64,000 nt of DNA from MAG-121220-bin8 sp965655865 (GCA_965655865.1 CBFHJJ010000001.1:124001-188000), one strand, 5' to 3'; positions 52,835-61,659 are shown, counted from the stretch's first letter. Made by a program: numbers and translations. Notes: a model not told the origin generated them from the sequence alone.

Positions 52835-54403
52835 ATGAGTATAGACGCAAGAAAACCAGGAGAAACATTCTTGGAGTATAGAGATCGAGTGGTAAATAAA
52901 ATTTCACCATCATTTTGTGGTGCTAAGTGGTACAATGCCACAATATGGTTAGGTAACGGAGCAACCACAAGTTGTCATCACCCACCCTCACACCAAATTC
53001 CACTAACTGATCTTGAGACCTCATACAAGGCAATTCACAATACAACATATAAAAAGGCGGTACGTAAACAGATGTTGGAGGGGATACGTCCTAAAGAATG
53101 TGACTACTGTTGGAAAATGGAGAACTTAGGTAAGGATGTTATATCTGATAGGACACACAAGTCAGTAATTTATACTGATCAAGAATTACTTGATGCAAAA
53201 GATAAGTTAGGTGCAACAGAAGATGTTGATTTGAAAACCTTAGAGATTTCATTTGATGCTATTTGTAACTTTGCTTGTTCATATTGTAATGCTTCCTTCT
53301 CAACAAAATGGCAAAAAGACATTAATAAAAATGGTCCTTACCAAAATTTAGTAAGTGATGGTGCTGGTGCATTCCAACACAACGGTGACCATGCAATGCC
53401 GTATGGAAAACTAAACTTAGAGAATCCATATGTTGATGCATTTTGGAAATGGTGGGAAGGTGAACTACAACACTCATTGAGAGAGTTGAGAGTCACGGGT
53501 GGTGAACCATCAATGTCAAGACAATTTTGGAAATTAATGAAGTGGTGGGAAACAAACCAAAATTCAGAAATTGATTTTGCAATAAACTCCAACTTAGGAA
53601 TTAGTGATAAGATAATGGATGCACTTATTAAGTATAGTCACAATGTTAAATCATTTCACATTTACACAAGTTGTGAGGCGTATGGGACTCACGCAGAATA
53701 TATTAGAGACGGATTAGATTGGAGAAAGTGGTTAAAAAATGTGGATAGAATATTAGCTGAAGGAAATATAAAATCACTTAATATGATGTTGACGATTAAT
53801 TCTTTGTGTTTATTTAGTCTACCTGAATTTATGGATGAAATGATGAAGATAAAAAGAAAACATAAGTCATCATCACCAGTCACGTCGTTTAATGTTTTAA
53901 GATTCCCAAGTTTTCAATCAGTAGTAACCCTACCAATGGAAATGAGGTTAGAAAGAGCAGATGCACTTGATAAGTGGTTGGAGGATAACTACACTGACGG
54001 ATCTAATTATTTTATGGATTGGGAGAAAGATGGTATGGTTAGATTAATTGATTATTTGAGAAATGCAGAAGATGGTCATAATCACACTTCATCCATAGAG
54101 ACGAGAGAACGAGACTTTAAATCATTCTATAAACAATACGATAAACGTAGAGGTAAGAACTTTTTAGAAACCTTCCCAATGTTAAAGAAGTGGTGGGATT
54201 TGATACCTGACACAAACATTAAAGAGTTGGAGACAACGTTAAATGGTGACGACACCAAACATAACAAATATGTCAATGAAGTACTCACTATTGCTAAGGA
54301 AGAAGGTTGGGTATTGGAACCACAGTGGGCTAACCCTGGTGCACAAGATTATGTTGAATCCCCTGAAGAAATAAACATACTTGATTACATTAAAAAGTTG
54401 TAA
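52835..54403 (+). CDS. Radical SAM enzyme with N-terminal auxiliary Cys domain, copy 2
   Basis: 522 residues, paralogue of the gene at 50874. Auxiliary Cys28, Cys47 (TSCHHP), Cys89 and Cys92 (ECDYCWKMEN); radical SAM motif AICNFACSYCNASFSTKW (Cys144, 148, 151); GGEPSMS as the GGE motif. The shared ending NFLETFP marks homology to the C-terminus; here about 70 extra residues follow. The pair probably acts on the same or related substrates in sequence. Known: family; inferred: modification of a phage or host surface component. Confidence 0.85.
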   Translation: MSIDARKPGETFLEYRDRVVNKISPSFCGAKWYNATIWLGNGATTSCHHPPSHQIPLTDLETSYKAIHNTTYKKAVRKQMLEGIRPKECDYCWKMENLGKDVISDRTHKSVIYTDQELLDAKDKLGATEDVDLKTLEISFDAICNFACSYCNASFSTKWQKDINKNGPYQNLVSDGAGAFQHNGDHAMPYGKLNLENPYVDAFWKWWEGELQHSLRELRVTGGEPSMSRQFWKLMKWWETNQNSEIDFAINSNLGISDKIMDALIKYSHNVKSFHIYTSCEAYGTHAEYIRDGLDWRKWLKNVDRILAEGNIKSLNMMLTINSLCLFSLPEFMDEMMKIKRKHKSSSPVTSFNVLRFPSFQSVVTLPMEMRLERADALDKWLEDNYTDGSNYFMDWEKDGMVRLIDYLRNAEDGHNHTSSIETRERDFKSFYKQYDKRRGKNFLETFPMLKKWWDLIPDTNIKELETTLNGDDTKHNKYVNEVLTIAKEEGWVLEPQWANPGAQDYVESPEEINILDYIKKL

Positions 54404-54409
54404 AATAAA

Positions 54410-54417
54410 TATTTATA
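54410..54417 (+). promoter_or_regulatory. Candidate late promoter element TATTTATA
   Basis: 15 bases before the SGNH-hydrolase-like gene at 54433; a new late transcript may begin here. Confidence 0.35.
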
Positions 54418-54432
54418 ATAATAACTTTAAAG

Positions 54433-55191
54433 ATGATTGAAGGGAAGAAAGTATTATTGGCAAGTGGGTGTAGTTTTACGTTCGAGGATTGGAATTGGCC
54501 GGGTCATTTATCACGAAAATTAAATTTAAATGTCGTCAACAAGGGAATGGCATCACAGGGTAATGGATTAATTTCTCGTAAGGTTATTTCGGGGTTAGAC
54601 GAACTACTTAAAACACATAAGAAAGAAGAAGTGTTAGTTGGTATTATGTGGTCTGGTTTTAACAGACATGAATATTATACTGAAGATACAGATGATGTTA
54701 AAACGTGGGGTTTCTTTACTAAAGATGACCATACCATAAAAAATCCAACTGATGTTATTGATGGTAAGTTTAATTGGAGAATATTAAATGTTGGGTGGAA
54801 TAGTGAAGAAGTAAGGTCGTATTATGAAAACTTCCACAACGAAGTTTCTTCTATGGTGTTTACGATTGAACATATTTTAAGAGTTCAGTGGTATTTAGAT
54901 AGTTTAGGTATCGACTATTTTATGTCAACTTATATGGATATATTTAAATGGGGACATTTAAGATATCATCCTGAGATATCACCTCTTTTTTCTAAAATAA
55001 ATTTTGAAAAGTTTCTACCGGTTAATGGGTGTATGGAGTGGGTTAGAGAAAATTATATCGAGGAAGGTATGCCATCATTAAACGATCATGAGCACCCAAC
55101 ATCGTTTGGTCATGAAAAATTCACTGATGAAGTGATTATACCTTACTTAGGTGGTGATAATACTATAACGATTAAACAAAATTTAATTTAA
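54433..55191 (+). CDS. SGNH/GDSL-like hydrolase 1
   Basis: 252 residues. KVLLASGCSFTFEDWNWPGH has the block I Ser (GCSFT in place of GDSxT); NKGMASQGNGLISRKVI gives the block II Gly; and LNDHEHPTSFGHEKFTDEVI is block V with Asp and His (DxxHP). SGNH enzymes remove or add acetyl and other acyl groups; many sit in glycan clusters as sugar O-acetyl esterases or transferases. A second, dissimilar SGNH protein is at 58940. Substrate inferred. Confidence 0.75.
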   Translation: MIEGKKVLLASGCSFTFEDWNWPGHLSRKLNLNVVNKGMASQGNGLISRKVISGLDELLKTHKKEEVLVGIMWSGFNRHEYYTEDTDDVKTWGFFTKDDHTIKNPTDVIDGKFNWRILNVGWNSEEVRSYYENFHNEVSSMVFTIEHILRVQWYLDSLGIDYFMSTYMDIFKWGHLRYHPEISPLFSKINFEKFLPVNGCMEWVRENYIEEGMPSLNDHEHPTSFGHEKFTDEVIIPYLGGDNTITIKQNLI

Positions 55192-55194
55192 ATT

Positions 55195-56187
55195 ATGGTA
55201 ATAAATGAATTAGTATATATCCATGGATTTGATCACCAACCTGAGTTAAGTTTCTTAAAATTTCCTAACCAAACAAAAATAATGGAACATTGTGAAACGG
55301 TTGTGGTATCACCATATGGGTTTGATATTGATTTATATAGAAAAGAATTGATGGATTTTATTAATGATGGTCGTAAATTGATAATAGACGCATCTACGGA
55401 AATCATAGGTAAATTAACTATTGATTTTGTTTTAAGTCTTGAGGATTCATCTTTAATTACCGTTTATGCAAATACCTACGAATTAGAATTCGAAAACGAT
55501 ATTAAATCAATTAGAAAAAAAAGTGGTAATATAGTTTTTTTACCATTTTTTATAAAGTATATGGACCAATACAACCCTATATATTCAGATAATAATATTA
55601 CACATAAAGACTATTTGTTTCTTAGTGGAAAAAGTAAACCACTGAGAAGTTCTATGGTTGGTTTACTATCTCACCACAATTTAATTGATGATGGACATGT
55701 TAGTTTTTTCGGTGATGGAGTGACGGATAACAGTGGTAATTTCTTTTATGATAAAACATTGGATTATCAGAATGAGGTAGGTATTAGTGAAAGTCAGAAA
55801 ATAATGATTAGTGATGGGTTGTCAAAACTCCCTAAAAAATTGGTATTAGATGTTAATGATCTTACACATGGAATTTCACACACACGTTTTTACAATGGTG
55901 ACTATTATAGGGTCGTTGATTTTGTAATTGTAGTTGAAAGTGATGTGTCAGAAGGATTACACTTTATCACAGAAAAAACAATGAAATGTATTCAACATGA
56001 TAAGAAGTTTATATTACTCGCAAGTAAGGGGTCGTTGACAAACCTTAAACATGATGTGAAAGAACATTTAAATCTCGACATCACACACCTCACAGACTGG
56101 TGTGACACGTCTTATGATGAGATTAGTAATATAGGGGATCGGTTGGACAAAATAATTAGTATCGTCAAGGATAAAATAACGAATTAA
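55195..56187 (+). CDS. GT-B-like glycosyltransferase-family protein, diverged
   Basis: 330 residues. KDYLFLSGKSKPLRSSMVGL and GLHFITEKTMKCIQHDKKFI, then LLASKGSLTNLKHDV and TSYDEISNIGDRLDKII, correspond piece by piece to elements of the next protein (HFLNFNRVPKLHRVLLYGFL; SEKIYKPIFVAQPFILVGNP; ESYDEELDYYKRMDKI). The EKxxKxIxxxxPFIxxG element resembles the donor-side C-terminal half of GT-B enzymes such as fucosyltransferases. I infer a glycosyltransferase-like fold; activity uncertain. Co-transcribed with neighbours (3-base gap upstream, 1 downstream). Confidence 0.58.
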   Translation: MVINELVYIHGFDHQPELSFLKFPNQTKIMEHCETVVVSPYGFDIDLYRKELMDFINDGRKLIIDASTEIIGKLTIDFVLSLEDSSLITVYANTYELEFENDIKSIRKKSGNIVFLPFFIKYMDQYNPIYSDNNITHKDYLFLSGKSKPLRSSMVGLLSHHNLIDDGHVSFFGDGVTDNSGNFFYDKTLDYQNEVGISESQKIMISDGLSKLPKKLVLDVNDLTHGISHTRFYNGDYYRVVDFVIVVESDVSEGLHFITEKTMKCIQHDKKFILLASKGSLTNLKHDVKEHLNLDITHLTDWCDTSYDEISNIGDRLDKIISIVKDKITN

Positions 56188-56188
56188 T

Positions 56189-57679
56189 ATGAACATAGTT
56201 TACAATAAAGTTTTAGTATATGATAAGAGAGATCGTCCTGAGTTTGTAGGTTCAAACTTGCCGAAGTATAATATCCATCCATGGCACACTCACCCACTAC
56301 TAAGTGAACACGATCGAGATGGTAATTATGAATTTATTGATAGTTTAAGTGAAAAGTTAGGTATTTCATTTCCTTATAAAAGAACTGGTGAGGAGAGTAA
56401 AGAGATAATGGATCATCTCCATCCCATGAGAAGTCAAAGTTTTGAGGTTTTTTTAGATCATGATGTATTTAGACACAAAATATACACTTTAGATGAAATA
56501 AAAATTGACAATCCTGAGATTAAATACATATACCCAATTGTGTTGTACAATAACGAATTGTTCGATGTATATGATACAGTTGATATAGACCCTAAAATAA
56601 TTGAGGACTCAAAGTCGGGTAAATGTAAAATATGTTTTTTACAACCTACTGAGGGTTTCTTTGGTCAAGATGACCATAACTACATATGGTTTGATAATTT
56701 ATCTAAAAAGTACGGTTTAGGTAAAACTAACCTTTATATGATTACTACTAATTTAATTGCAAAAAAACGTAAAGAACAATTAGAAACAATCAATAAGATT
56801 ACAAAAGATTCGTTCACAATATTAGACTACACATATTTTGGTTGTAATCTGTGGTTTCATGAACCAGGTCAAATAACCGACCCGAAATGTGAAATAGGTG
56901 GTAGAAACAAATTGGCGGATTTTATTAGGTCATCACTCACAAAAAGAAAAAAATATCATTTTTTAAATTTTAATAGGGTACCTAAATTACATAGAGTTTT
57001 ACTTTACGGTTTTTTAAAGAGTCATGGTATTTTTAAAGATAAATTTATCTCATCGTTAGGTGGTCTTTTAACTAATAACCCAGACGAATATCTAAATTGG
57101 GTCAATCAGAGTGTACCATCAGATTATAATTTTAAATGGAAAGACAGTTTAAAAAATTACTACAGGGGACATGATTCTCGAGAACACTATTGGTATGATG
57201 AACCTGACTTGGAGAATAATAAAGCAATGAACTTAAATGTACAAGCACACAAGGATTCATTTGTAAATATTGTTTCGGAATCATTAACTCACGCAACGAC
57301 AGTGTTTTTCTCAGAAAAAATTTATAAACCTATATTCGTTGCACAACCATTTATATTAGTGGGTAATCCAAGATCTTTAGAAGTCTTACGAAGTCAAGGA
57401 TATAAGACATTTTCTAAATGGTGGGATGAGAGTTATGATGAAGAACTTGACTACTATAAAAGAATGGATAAAATCTTTGATGTAATGAAGGAGATAGCAT
57501 CGTGGGATATGGAAAAATGTTTTGAGGTGACTCAGGAAATGTTACCTATTTTACTACACAATTTCAATGTTTTAATGAAAGGTCAAACATTACAGGATTT
57601 GTTTAAAGAAATAGACCCTGAACACGTAATAGAAATATCCGAAGAAAGTGGAGAAAAACAACCCAAAACCCTGATTTAA
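56189..57679 (+). CDS. GT-B-like glycosyltransferase-family protein
   Basis: 496 residues. C-terminal half: HFLNFNRVPKLHRVLLYGFL (about 252-271), then VFFSEKIYKPIFVAQPFILV, GNPRSLEVLRSQGYKTFSKW, WDESYDEELDYYKRM. The SEKxYKPI...QPFIxxG element, followed by a turn and a Trp-Asp-Glu motif, is like the nucleotide-sugar-binding end of GT-B transferases; a related protein is just upstream. The N-terminal 200 residues have no clear motif and are not shared. No membrane segments. Probably a sugar transferase in the surface-glycan pathway. Confidence 0.62.
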   Translation: MNIVYNKVLVYDKRDRPEFVGSNLPKYNIHPWHTHPLLSEHDRDGNYEFIDSLSEKLGISFPYKRTGEESKEIMDHLHPMRSQSFEVFLDHDVFRHKIYTLDEIKIDNPEIKYIYPIVLYNNELFDVYDTVDIDPKIIEDSKSGKCKICFLQPTEGFFGQDDHNYIWFDNLSKKYGLGKTNLYMITTNLIAKKRKEQLETINKITKDSFTILDYTYFGCNLWFHEPGQITDPKCEIGGRNKLADFIRSSLTKRKKYHFLNFNRVPKLHRVLLYGFLKSHGIFKDKFISSLGGLLTNNPDEYLNWVNQSVPSDYNFKWKDSLKNYYRGHDSREHYWYDEPDLENNKAMNLNVQAHKDSFVNIVSESLTHATTVFFSEKIYKPIFVAQPFILVGNPRSLEVLRSQGYKTFSKWWDESYDEELDYYKRMDKIFDVMKEIASWDMEKCFEVTQEMLPILLHNFNVLMKGQTLQDLFKEIDPEHVIEISEESGEKQPKTLI

Positions 57680-57724
57680 ATCATATAAAACACTTTACAA
57701 ATACCCCAATTTATTATACATTAT

Positions 57725-57739
57725 ATGTATTAAATACAT
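57725..57739 (+). promoter_or_regulatory. Palindrome upstream of the dehydrogenase gene
   Basis: ATGTATT-A-AATACAT is a perfect inverted repeat nine bases before the dehydrogenase ATG (57748). No T-run, so probably an operator or leader hairpin. Confidence 0.38.
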
Positions 57740-57747
57740 GTAAAAAT

Positions 57748-58929
57748 ATGAACGTAGGATTTATTGGAGTTGGGAAACTCGGAAAAGACGCAGCCGAAGT
57801 AATGGCTGAGGAACATAACGTCGTTGGTTATGACATAACTGAAGTACAACCAGATAACTTTAGAATGGTCCCAACAATTAAGGATGTTTGTGAAGGTGGT
57901 AGAGAACTAATTTTCATTGCTGTTCCAACACCACACCATCCAGACTATGATGGGAGATACCCAACATCACATTTAGAAAATAAGGACTTTAATTACGACA
58001 TAGTAAAAGAAGTTCTGACGGAGGTAAATAAACATGTCACTAAAGATCAACTTATTGTCTTAATCTCAACAGTCCTACCTGGTACAATTAGACGAGAATT
58101 TATTGATCTAATACCAAATGGTAGGTTTATATATAACCCATATCTAATTGCAATGGGTACAGTAAAATGGGATATGGTAAATCCTGAAATGATTATTATT
58201 GGAACAGAAGATGGTTCAGAAACGGGAGATGCAAAATTACTATTAGACTTCTACAAAACATTTATTAGTGAAGGTACAAGGTATGAACTTGGTACATGGG
58301 ACGAGGCTGAAGGTATTAAAATATTTTACAATACGTTTATATCAACTAAAGTCGCATTGGTCAATATGATTCAAGATGTTGCTGAAAAATCAGGTAACAT
58401 TAATACTGATGTTATAACAGGTGCACTTGAAAGATCCACATATAGAATTTTAGGACCCGCATATATGAAAGCGGGAATGGGTGATGGTGGAGGATGTCAT
58501 CCTCGTGATAATATTGCTCTACGTTATATGGCTCAAGAATTGGGTTTAGGTTACGATCTATTTGATGCAATTATGTTGGCGAGAGAAGTACAGGCAAAAA
58601 ACATTGCCACTAAGTTAGTTGTCGAATCAAATAAATGTAATCTACCTATTATTATATTAGGTCAATCATATAAACCTGACGTTGATTATTTAGATGGGTC
58701 CTCATCAATATTAGTTGGACATTATTGTGAGTCTTCGTATGGTGCTAAATATAAAGTACAGTACGATTTAGAGACACCAATTAAAGGGGTTTATTTATTA
58801 GGTCATATGGGTAAACACCATGATTATGATTTCCCTGATGGTTCGGTGGTGGTTGACCCGTGGAGGTCATATAAGACAAGTAAAAATGTAAAGGTCATTC
58901 ATTATGGGAACACTCGAAAAATCCAATGA
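57748..58929 (+). CDS. UDP-glucose/GDP-mannose 6-dehydrogenase family
   Basis: 393 residues. N-terminal NAD fold VGFIGVGKLGKDAAEVM; FIAVPTP and LISTVLPGTIRREF are hallmark loops; the catalytic Cys is in GDGGGCHPRDNIALRYMA (about residue 250), and IILGQSYKPDVDYLDGSSS matches the UDP-binding GLAFKpnTDDxRxS segment. These NAD enzymes oxidise UDP-hexose twice to the uronic acid. The product would feed the transferases of this cluster. It is shorter than usual (about 430), mainly at the C-terminus. Confidence 0.85.
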   Translation: MNVGFIGVGKLGKDAAEVMAEEHNVVGYDITEVQPDNFRMVPTIKDVCEGGRELIFIAVPTPHHPDYDGRYPTSHLENKDFNYDIVKEVLTEVNKHVTKDQLIVLISTVLPGTIRREFIDLIPNGRFIYNPYLIAMGTVKWDMVNPEMIIIGTEDGSETGDAKLLLDFYKTFISEGTRYELGTWDEAEGIKIFYNTFISTKVALVNMIQDVAEKSGNINTDVITGALERSTYRILGPAYMKAGMGDGGGCHPRDNIALRYMAQELGLGYDLFDAIMLAREVQAKNIATKLVVESNKCNLPIIILGQSYKPDVDYLDGSSSILVGHYCESSYGAKYKVQYDLETPIKGVYLLGHMGKHHDYDFPDGSVVVDPWRSYKTSKNVKVIHYGNTRKIQ

Positions 58930-58939
58930 AAAAAGTAAA

Positions 58940-59599
58940 ATGTGGTTTTTTGGTGATAGTTACACCTACGGAGATGGGTGTGTTCAGGAACGACCACCAA
59001 ATCGGGAGTACTATAAATTAAAACCACATGGTGTGTTATGGAGAAAAGGTCTTGCAGATCATTTCAATATGGACGGAATTAATAAATCAAAAGGTGGTGC
59101 ATCTAATGATTGGATACTTAATTCGTTGATCGACGAGTTACTAAACATACAACCGAATGATATTGTTGTGTTCGGTTTATCATGGTCAGAAAGATTTCAA
59201 TTAATAGACAAAAGAAACGGACATCATGTTAATTTTCTACCTCAAGATTTTATTGAACATACATATAAAAGTACTAACATTATACTTGATGATGACGATA
59301 GGAGTTATCATCGAGAATTGTTTAATGCAATAAAAACAGTTTTACTTGAATATAGGGTACAACATGAGGAGATATTAAGAGATTACCATTATAATCAAGC
59401 TTTAAAAATATTAAAAAAGTTAGAACAAAGTAATGTGCGGTTTTTATTGTGGGATCTTAAGAAGGCACAGTTTCGTTATCGGACGATTAATGATGAAATT
59501 GGTAATGGTGATTATCATTGGTCGTGGAAAGGACATAATGATTTTATGTTAAAATGTGTTGAATTATTAGAAAATAATAAAAACGAATACTCGGTATAA
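58940..59599 (+). CDS. SGNH/GDSL-like hydrolase 2
   Basis: 219 residues from ATG 58940; an in-frame ATG at 58904 would overlap the dehydrogenase by 26 bases. MWFFGDSYTYGDGC carries the block I Ser; KGGASNDWILNSLIDELL the block II Gly/Asn; VVFGLSWSERF is the third motif; and YHWSWKGHNDF near the end is close to the Asp/His block V. Its sequence differs from the first SGNH protein. Probable esterase or transferase for acyl groups on sugars; inferred. Confidence 0.72.
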   Translation: MWFFGDSYTYGDGCVQERPPNREYYKLKPHGVLWRKGLADHFNMDGINKSKGGASNDWILNSLIDELLNIQPNDIVVFGLSWSERFQLIDKRNGHHVNFLPQDFIEHTYKSTNIILDDDDRSYHRELFNAIKTVLLEYRVQHEEILRDYHYNQALKILKKLEQSNVRFLLWDLKKAQFRYRTINDEIGNGDYHWSWKGHNDFMLKCVELLENNKNEYSV

Positions 59600-59718
59600 T
59601 GTTAAAACTTATATATAGAAAAATAAAGGAGTGGTTCCACAGAAGGAAGAGAGAAAAGATGTTTAAGAAAAAAATAAAAGAATTGAATAAACGTGACAAT
59701 TTCACATATAAACATTAA
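59599..59718 (+). CDS. Small basic protein, paralogue of the one at 61403
   Basis: 39 residues starting on the last base of the previous stop (TAATG). Sequence pattern: LIYRKIKEWFHRRKREKMF then KRDNFTYKH. The 39-residue protein at 61403 matches it (MFKKIIKWFKERKIKKEKRI; KRDPFIYKH). The two bracket the carbamoyltransferase. Highly basic; perhaps an anchoring or partner peptide. Function unknown. Confidence 0.6.
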   Translation: MLKLIYRKIKEWFHRRKREKMFKKKIKELNKRDNFTYKH

Positions 59719-59727
59719 ATAAAACAT

Positions 59728-61410
59728 ATGTATTCAATTGGCATATCCTCTTATTACCACGATTCATCCGTCTCTTTATTTAGAAACGGACATTTAATCT
59801 TTGCTTGTGAAGAAGAGAAATTTACAGGTATAAAACATGATAGTAATTTTCCTTTCAAAGTCATTGAATATATAACGAAAGAGTATAAACTAACCAAAGA
59901 TAATGTCGAAGTGGTGTGTTTTTATGAAGACACACATATAAAGAAGAAACGAGTTGTTGAGTACTCGAAAAAGATGTTCTTCAAAAATCCCGTACTTTCA
60001 ATTAAGAAATATTATAAAATACTAAAAAATAGGCGTGAGTTAAATAAGATCTTACCACAATTATCTAATGAGGTATTTTACTCAAAACATCACCACTCAC
60101 ATTTATATTACTCAGCGTTCAGTTCTCCTTTTAAAGAATCTGCGGTGGTGTCAATAGACGGTGTTGGTGAATACGATACAACAACAATTAGTTATTATAA
60201 TGGTAATTCTTTAGATGTTGAAACCATTTCTTCATATCCTCATTCTATAGGGTTATTCTATTCTGCCATGACATCGTTTTTAGGGTTTAAACCAAATGAA
60301 GGTGAATACAAACTAATGGGTTTAAGTTCTTACGGTAAAAAAACCCATATGTTCAATAAACTTAATAAGTTAGTGAAATTTGAATATGATAAGATTATAT
60401 GTAATTTAAAATACTTTGAATGGGACAAATCTGATACCGTAATGTACAATTATAATTTGTCAGAGTTATTAGGGATGTTACCAAGACTACCCCACGAAGA
60501 GATTACACAAAAACATAAAGATTTGGCATATGCGGTTCAAAAGACATATGAAATGGTATTTTTTGACTTATTGAATTATGTACATGAAAAATACGATACA
60601 CAAAATATCTGTTTAGGTGGTGGATGTGCATATAATGGTTTGGCTAACGGTAAGATTTATAAAGAAACGAAATTTACAAACCTGTGGATTCCACCAGCTC
60701 CTTCAGATGCTGGATCCTCAGTTGGGTCGGTCATAAACTATCGAGTATCTAAAGGTAAAAAAGTTAGTATTCCAAAAACACCGTTTTTAGGTCCATCATA
60801 TAGAATTAATAGTAAGTTTAAAAAGTATTTAAAAGATCGGAAATATATCCACTTAGAAAAATCAGACTTATTATTCAGTATCGTAGCAAAAGAGATTCGT
60901 AGAGGTAAGGTTGTTGGGTTTTTTAGGGATGAGATTGAATTTGGGTCGAGAGCTCTTGGTAATAGATCAATTTTGGCTGATCCAACGAACCCCAACATGA
61001 AAAATAGGATTAATGAGTTAGTTAAAAGGAGAGAAGGTTTTAGACCATTTGCTCCAATGGTAACAAAAGAAGGTCAACATCAATTTTTTCATATGGTTGA
61101 AGATGTTCCTTATATGAACCAAGTTGTTAGGGTAAAAGGTGATTATGTTGACGAACTAAAGGCGGTGACTCACGTGGATGGAACATCAAGGGTTCAAACC
61201 GTAGATAGGTCAAATTTCATACACGGACTTTTAATGGAGTATGAAAAACAAACTGGATACCCAATTCTTCTGAATACATCATTTAACATAAAAGATAAAA
61301 CCATAGTCCTAACACCCGATGACGCACTAAAAACTTTTGATGAGGTCGATATTGATGTGTTGGTTCTACAGAATTATATCATTTTTAAAAAAACAAAGAA
61401 GTATGTTTAA
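59728..61410 (+). CDS. O-carbamoyltransferase, NodU/CmcH family
   Basis: 560 residues. N-terminal Kae1/TsaD-like domain: IGISSYYHDSSVSLFRNGHL, CEEEKFTGIKHDSNFP, HHHSHLYYSAFSSPF (His121-125, metal site) and VVSIDGVGEYDTTTIS. C-terminal YrdC-like carbamoyl-adenylate part: GFFRDEIEFGSRALGNRSIL, GFRPFAPMV, GYPILLNTSFNIKDKTIVLT. Full family length. These enzymes use carbamoyl phosphate and ATP to carbamoylate a sugar hydroxyl, as in Nod factors and antibiotics. Here the acceptor is presumably a sugar made by the cluster. Confidence 0.9.
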   Translation: MYSIGISSYYHDSSVSLFRNGHLIFACEEEKFTGIKHDSNFPFKVIEYITKEYKLTKDNVEVVCFYEDTHIKKKRVVEYSKKMFFKNPVLSIKKYYKILKNRRELNKILPQLSNEVFYSKHHHSHLYYSAFSSPFKESAVVSIDGVGEYDTTTISYYNGNSLDVETISSYPHSIGLFYSAMTSFLGFKPNEGEYKLMGLSSYGKKTHMFNKLNKLVKFEYDKIICNLKYFEWDKSDTVMYNYNLSELLGMLPRLPHEEITQKHKDLAYAVQKTYEMVFFDLLNYVHEKYDTQNICLGGGCAYNGLANGKIYKETKFTNLWIPPAPSDAGSSVGSVINYRVSKGKKVSIPKTPFLGPSYRINSKFKKYLKDRKYIHLEKSDLLFSIVAKEIRRGKVVGFFRDEIEFGSRALGNRSILADPTNPNMKNRINELVKRREGFRPFAPMVTKEGQHQFFHMVEDVPYMNQVVRVKGDYVDELKAVTHVDGTSRVQTVDRSNFIHGLLMEYEKQTGYPILLNTSFNIKDKTIVLTPDDALKTFDEVDIDVLVLQNYIIFKKTKKYV

Positions 61411-61522
61411 AAAAATAATAAAATGGTTTAAAGAACGAAAAATTAAAAAAGAGAAACGGATTAAGTATAATAAGAAAGTTGAGGAGATGAAAAAACGCGA
61501 TCCTTTCATATACAAACATTAA
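61403..61522 (+). CDS. Small basic protein, paralogue of the one at 59599
   Basis: 39 residues from ATG 61403, overlapping the carbamoyltransferase stop by eight bases. The protein starts MFKKIIKWFKERKIKKEKRI and ends MKKRDPFIYKH, matching its partner upstream. The 3' DNA is also alike (TTTCATATACAAACATTAA here, TTTCACATATAAACATTAA at 59700). Function unknown. Confidence 0.6.
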   Translation: MFKKIIKWFKERKIKKEKRIKYNKKVEEMKKRDPFIYKH

Positions 61523-61659
61523 TATATCCTGAGGGGGAATCTCTACACTCTACGTCGTTATTGTAAAAAAAATAAAGGACTCTTTAAAGAAATACCACAT
61601 AAAACAAACATACTAATGAAATCCAAAGTATTTATTTAGTAAACAAAAACACGTTATAG
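61523..61659 (+). other. Intergenic region before the second fibre locus
   Basis: 137 bases without a gene. It has a purine-rich CCTGAGGGGGAATCTC block near the start, an A-rich middle and the candidate late element TATTTATT at 61629. No clear terminator hairpin was found. Confidence 0.5.
61629..61636 (+). promoter_or_regulatory. Candidate late promoter element TATTTATT
   Basis: 23 bases before the fibre ATG at 61660; the same distance as at the 615 element. Confidence 0.35.
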
